From Fonticula alba (taxonomy: Eukaryota > Opisthokonta > Rotosphaerida > Fonticulaceae): a DNA stretch of 30,939 nt. Shown here one piece after another: positions 28,632-30,939 of the stretch (positions are counted from its first letter, which is position 1; each line of letters starts with the position of its first letter). The translations under genes and the position numbers were made by a program. The stretch covers positions 156,250 through 187,188 of the forward strand of contig NW_009242980.1 of the NCBI RefSeq assembly GCF_000388065.1. The letters are read 5' to 3'. The notes below the pieces were generated by a model. The model was not told the DNA's origin. It did not search any database and was given only the letters and a program-made list of their open reading frames with translations.

Positions 28632-28661
28632 ATTCTCCCAGCAATGGGAGAATCATTTTTT
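28632..28661 (+). terminator. GNRA-capped hairpin plus T6, RNA polymerase III end
   Basis: ATTCTCCCA (28632-28640), loop GCAA, then TGGGAGAAT (28645-28653) form a perfect 9-bp stem with a GNRA tetraloop, starting two bases after the discriminator. CA and TTTTTT (28656-28661) follow. T-runs end Pol III transcripts. A perfect hairpin in the tRNA trailer is not a standard part of that signal. Confidence 0.8.
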
Positions 28662-28956
28662 CCCCGCGACCTTCCTTTTCCAGAGACCCACCAAAGCCGG
28701 CCCGTGTTCCGGCGCGCGAGAGACCCGGCCGCGGCGGGCGACCCGACGCAAGTGCCACCACCGAGAGAGGGAGAGAGAGACGCCACACGCAGCGGACGGG
28801 ATGCATACATTCTATTTTTATCAAGGAAGGGGCGGGGGGGGGGGGCCGCCGCCGGCGGGGGCGCGCCTTCTTCTTGCTCTTTTTCTTTTCTTTTCCCCGG
28901 TCCCTCTCGGAGGCCCGGGCGCGGGGCAGGGGCGCCGGCCCCGCCCGGTATGTGGC
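28662..28956. other. Intergenic region, tRNA to coiled-coil gene
   Basis: It holds a GA-rich tract (about 28762-28781), a G-run (28834-28845) and a TTCTTTTTC-type pyrimidine patch. No gene is visible. Confidence 0.5.
28811..28816 (-). promoter_or_regulatory. Possible poly(A) signal AATAGA, coiled-coil gene
   Basis: AATAGA on the minus strand, within GATAAAAATAGAATGTATG, lies about 140 bases after the stop at 28957. The overlapping ATAAAA and the downstream TGTATG strengthen it as a 3'-end signal. Confidence 0.4.
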
Positions 28957-29396
28957 TTACTCCGCCTGGAGGCCCTCCAGCCGGGCGGCCTCCTCCTCCT
29001 GCATGAGAGGGGCCATGACAAGCCGCCCGCCCGCATTGCGTGGAACACAGGCAACCCCGCGGATGAACGCATGTGAGTGCGCGCGCCGTCAACAGGGGGG
29101 GGGGGGGGGGGGACACGTCTGAAGAGGAGGAAGAGGCTCTCCCACAGGGGAGATGTATCTTGCCGATCCGGGAGGGCCGCCCTCGTCGGAGTTCGCACCC
29201 TGAGGCCCGAGGCGGGGAGAGCCCGTCGCCCGCTGTTCCCCGCACGAATGCACTCCACCGAGCGCTTTTCGATGTCCACACGGGCATCATAAATCTTTTG
29301 GATCTTCCTCCGCCGATAGAGCGTGTGCTTTTTGTCGACCAGTTTAAGGGTCAGGCCACCAGAGCAGGAGAGACTTCGCGAAGGAGGGAGGGGGAA

Positions 29397-29471
<75 letters not shown>

Positions 29472-30468
29472 AACGCACCAGACTCTGGAGCCGGGCCAGA
29501 TCGGCGGCCAGGTCCTCCAGCTCGGTACTGAGCTCCGAGCGGGCTGCACCCGCGGCCCCCGGGAAACAGGGGGCGGGAGGAGGCATCGGAGGGAGTTGCG
29601 CGGGACATCGGGTCAGGCCTACACATCCCCGGAAGCGGCGCACACACACACACACACACACACGCATGCACGCACCAGCCAAAAGCTCATTGAACAGGAG
29701 CCCCAGGTCCGAGGCAGCCTGCAAACGCTCCTGCTTCAGCTGCCGGACGGCCATTTTGTCATTCTCCACATCCAGCTCTGGGGACCACACAGGGGCCAGC
29801 ATGTCAGCAGCAGCACGCACACGCGCGCACACACACACAACACACAGAGGCCGACAGGGGCGGCAACGCACTCAGGATGTCCACATTGATGTCGGCCGTC
29901 ATGCCCTCCGACAGGTACTCCAGGAAGTAGCGCTTGGCGCCGACTTCGACAAACTCAAACTTGCTGCGCTTCATCAAGTCCTGCGCGCGGGCACGGGGCA
30001 GACCGACGACCAGACGAGGTGAGTATACACACGCGCCGCCGGGAAAGGGGGGGAGGGGAACCCCTCGAAAAGATGCTGCCCGCCTGACATGCACACCGGC
30101 TCGCCCGCCCCCTTCACGCGCCGGCCGCCATGCCAGCGCAGGGCCAGGCGGCAAGAAAAATACCGGCCAGCGGCCACGCACCCGGACCAGGGCCAAGTCG
30201 CTGGCGGTCGCCTCAATCGACACCGGGTGCGCACGGATGTCATCCAGGAGGGTGGGCTCTGCGTGCGCGAGCTGCTCAAACTCCCTGGCCGCGTGCGCGC
30301 CCGGGCCGCAAACAGAGCACATCCCACAGGCACGCGAGGTCAGCAAATCCGCTTATGCATGTGTCTCCGCCCGGCAGCGGCGGGCGGCGGGCGGCGGCGG
30401 AGGAAGGCGCACCTCTGCAATTCGGGAGAGGCAGCCTCCGGCCGAGGCGCGGCACTTGGCAGTGACAT
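28957..30468 (-). CDS. Small coiled-coil protein, possibly Sos7/Kre28-type kinetochore subunit
   Basis: Seven exons (30413-30468, 30182-30284, 29872-29980, 29676-29777, 29479-29543, 29199-29327, 28957-28998) encode 201 residues ending in TAA. Every junction keeps phase and every donor begins GTGCG. The central part, KRSKFEFVEVGAKRYFLEYL followed by a segment with ENDKMAVRQLKQE and NELL, then SELSTELEDLAADLARLQ, has heptad character. It reminds me of the Sos7 pattern of a Lys-Phe-aromatic-Glu segment, a Lys-x-x-Phe-Leu helix and a coiled coil. Sos7 partners with a second coiled-coil protein and binds the outer kinetochore protein Spc7/KNL1. This assignment is tentative. A charged segment (YRRRKIQKIYDARVDIEKRS) follows. 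The last two exons are the least certain: intron 5 holds 74 Cs in sense, and the final exon gives only 13 residues. Confidence 0.6.
29397..29470. repeat. 74-base uninterrupted poly-G (poly-C in the gene sense)
   Basis: It lies within the 151-base intron 29328-29478 of the coiled-coil gene, starting 8 bases after the donor and filling half the intron. It is the longest homopolymer in the window. Its true length may be miscounted by sequencing. Confidence 0.9.
29640..29663. repeat. CA microsatellite in coiled-coil gene intron 4
   Basis: (CA)11-12 lies in the 132-base intron 29544-29675, beginning just inside the donor. The sense strand reads GT. Confidence 0.8.
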
Positions 30469-30939
30469 GATCAAGAAGGCGAGGCGGCAAAAGGAGAGCA
30501 GACAACAACGAAAGTGATCGGGGGCGGGGGCGGGGGAGCGGGGGGGGGGAGAGATCTGGCCGCCCGGGCGCGCGCCGCTGCTGCCGCCGCGCAGGGGCAA
30601 AAAAAAACCGCGATCCCCCGCACCCCCTGGACCGGCGGCAGCCGCGGCCGATCCCGGCCGACGGATGCGTTGGCACTCAGTACCTGTTCCGGGCGCCGGC
30701 CGGGGGGGGGGGGGGGGGGGGGGCCGGGGTCGCCGGGCGCGTCCGGCCCGCCGACACACACACACACACACACCCCGCACCCGCCCCCAGGCCCCCGGAG
30801 TTTCCCCCTTCCGGGTGTCCCGTCCCCGGCGGCGGGCGTGCCGCCGGCGCCTCCTTCCCCCCCGGGCCGAACTCCGGAGCGGGATGGATGCGCCGATGCG
30901 GGTTGGTCCAAGGGCCTTGTGGAATAGCCCCCCCCCCCC
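30469..30939. promoter_or_regulatory. Upstream region of the coiled-coil gene, window end
   Basis: It contains a poly-G run (about 30702-30723), a CA tract (30753-30772) and a C-run at the window end. A GTACTG donor-like site on the minus strand near 30683 could mark a 5' UTR exon, but nothing supports it further. No coding segment is recognised. Confidence 0.35.

Noticed and set aside
29340-29380. Earlier start of coiled-coil exon 6 after GCGAAG near 29381
   Set aside because: That acceptor is out of phase with the preceding exon, while AAAAAG before 29327 is in phase and is the first AG after a CTGAC branch-like site.

Overview
The window is GC-rich, intron-bearing eukaryotic nuclear DNA. 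It holds one plus-strand protein gene, five minus-strand protein genes (one cut by an assembly gap) and one plus-strand nuclear tRNA gene. A three-domain (ligase-kinase-cyclic phosphodiesterase) tRNA ligase of the Trl1 type, a full-sized GCN1, about 65-70% GC, short introns carrying GT/CA microsatellites, and long C/G homopolymers all fit a unicellular opisthokont near fungi. A nucleariid such as Fonticula is my best guess. That is inference from gene content and style, not proof. Both window ends are poly-C runs and the only gap (12493-12803) starts in poly-G, so the assembly breaks at homopolymers.

Layout. 121-2505 (+): a 794-residue single-exon protein that I do not recognise, with several degenerate helix-turn-helix-like repeats. 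2506-3572: tail-to-tail intergenic DNA with homopolymers and a 19-bp minisatellite. 3573-12460 (-): GCN1, the HEAT-repeat activator of the eIF2alpha kinase GCN2, with its N-terminus lost in or beyond the gap. 12804-13487: upstream DNA with a 22-bp perfect inverted repeat. 13488-16173 (-): a four-exon membrane-anchored or secreted-type putative SAM methyltransferase. 16567-22114 (-): a ten-exon tRNA ligase whose phases all join. 22804-27346 (-): a two-exon, 1454-residue low-complexity protein with a histone-H1-like Lys/Ala tail. 28550-28630 (+): intronless tRNA-Leu(CAA), followed by a GNRA-capped hairpin and a T6 terminator. 28957-30468 (-): a seven-exon, 201-residue coiled-coil protein, possibly a Sos7/Kre28-type kinetochore subunit.

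The genes do not form a pathway cluster. Three share a translation/tRNA theme (GCN1, tRNA ligase, tRNA-Leu), which may be chance. The most informative outcome is structural. Twenty-one introns can be placed by reading frame and homology. Fourteen of them have a 5' splice site beginning GTGCG, which departs from the GTRAGT consensus. They use CTGAC/TTGAC-like branch sites, hold most of the microsatellites, and often carry poly-C where other genomes have poly-U. The motif AATAGA recurs near three 3' ends as a possible poly(A) signal.
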